Under the pieces are notes generated by a model. The model had not been told where the DNA came from. It worked only from the letters and a program-made list of their open reading frames with translations, and searched no databases. From Bacillota bacterium (GTDB taxonomy: Bacteria > Bacillota > Bacilli > Alicyclobacillales > SLC66): a stretch of 6,185 nucleotides of DNA. A program made the translations under genes and the position numbers. Numbering within the stretch: the stretch's first letter is position 1; the number at the start of each line of letters is the position of its first letter. Positions 5,922 to 6,185 of the stretch are shown in pieces. The stretch spans positions 1-6,185 of the forward strand of contig JAKACU010000106.1 of assembly GCA_021821185.1 (NCBI GenBank), read 5' to 3'.

Positions 5922-6185
5922 ATGAGAACTATGAAACTAGGTACAAGTACTTTAAACGTACCGGTTGTCGCCGTAGGTTGTATGAGGATTAATTCGTTGG
6001 ACAAAGCACAAGCGGAAACGTTCGTACATACGGCCCTTGAAGCAGGAGCAAATTTCTTCGATCATGCAGATATCTATGGTGGCGGATCTTGTGAAGAAAT
6101 CTTCGCAGACGCTATTCACATGAATGATGATATTCGTGAAAGGATTATTGTGCAATCGAAGTGTGGCATTCGCAAAGGCTCGTTT
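5922..6185 (+). CDS. Aldo/keto reductase (YdhF-like), N-terminal part
   Basis: The first 88 codons of an NAD(P)H-dependent aldo/keto reductase, a TIM-barrel cytosolic oxidoreductase; the gene is cut by the window edge. The start KLGTSTLNVPVVAVGCMRI forms the first strand, and FFDHADIYGGGSCEEIFADA carries catalytic D47 and Y52. K80 in QSKCGIR fits the third catalytic residue; the histidine lies beyond the edge. The HADIYGG variant in place of the common DTAxxYG resembles Escherichia coli YdhF. A very strong SD site (GAGGAGGA, 5906-5913) fixes the ATG at 5922. It is divergent from the HAD gene. Substrate unknown. Confidence 0.88.
   Translation, partial: MRTMKLGTSTLNVPVVAVGCMRINSLDKAQAETFVHTALEAGANFFDHADIYGGGSCEEIFADAIHMNDDIRERIIVQSKCGIRKGSF

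Noticed and set aside
1..6185. CRISPR array, insertion sequence, tRNA or phage/defence module
   Set aside because: No regularly spaced repeats, transposase, terminal repeats, tRNA-like cloverleaf or defence-family motifs were seen.

Overview
The window looks like a stretch of chromosome from a mid-GC Bacillota (Firmicutes), probably a Bacillales-like organism. The evidence is purine-rich Shine-Dalgarno (SD) sites before most genes, sigma-A-like promoters, and Bacillota-typical families: a DUF624/YesL-type membrane protein, a YitT-type membrane protein, Cof-type HAD phosphatases, and MTA/SAH nucleosidase next to LuxS. No mobile element, CRISPR array, rRNA or tRNA is visible. Apart from the last gene, which runs off the right edge, the main genes look intact.

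Layout, left to right. A DUF624 membrane protein (22-663, minus) has a good promoter in front of it. Divergent from it, after a 267-bp gap holding a possible 40-residue ORF (726-848), is a Cof-type HAD phosphatase (931-1725, plus). Convergent with that is a TSUP (TauE/SafE-type) exporter (1818-2603, minus). Its leader carries a clean 16-bp palindrome resembling a CsoR/CstR-family operator. Upstream of it, on the same strand, is the operon mtnN-luxS (4021 to 2850), with 14 bp between the two genes and a good sigma-A promoter at 4073-4101. Then come a YitT-family membrane protein (4186-4800, plus), a second Cof-type HAD phosphatase (4812-5681, minus), and the start of an aldo/keto reductase (5922 to the edge, plus).

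How the genes may work together. MtnN cleaves S-adenosylhomocysteine to S-ribosylhomocysteine, and LuxS splits that into homocysteine and DPD, the AI-2 precursor. The pair is a complete activated-methyl-cycle detoxification and AI-2 module. The TSUP gene downstream belongs to a family that exports sulfur anions or organosulfur compounds. If its palindrome is a CstR-type site, it would respond to reactive sulfur species, putting sulfur release and sulfur efflux side by side. That link is inference. The other genes are ordinary housekeeping or accessory genes with no clear tie to this module.

No clearly new multi-gene system was found. The best leads are the TSUP operator, the divergent sequence type of LuxS, the small ORF at 726-848, and the structured, repeat-bearing leader with two candidate starts in front of the second HAD gene.
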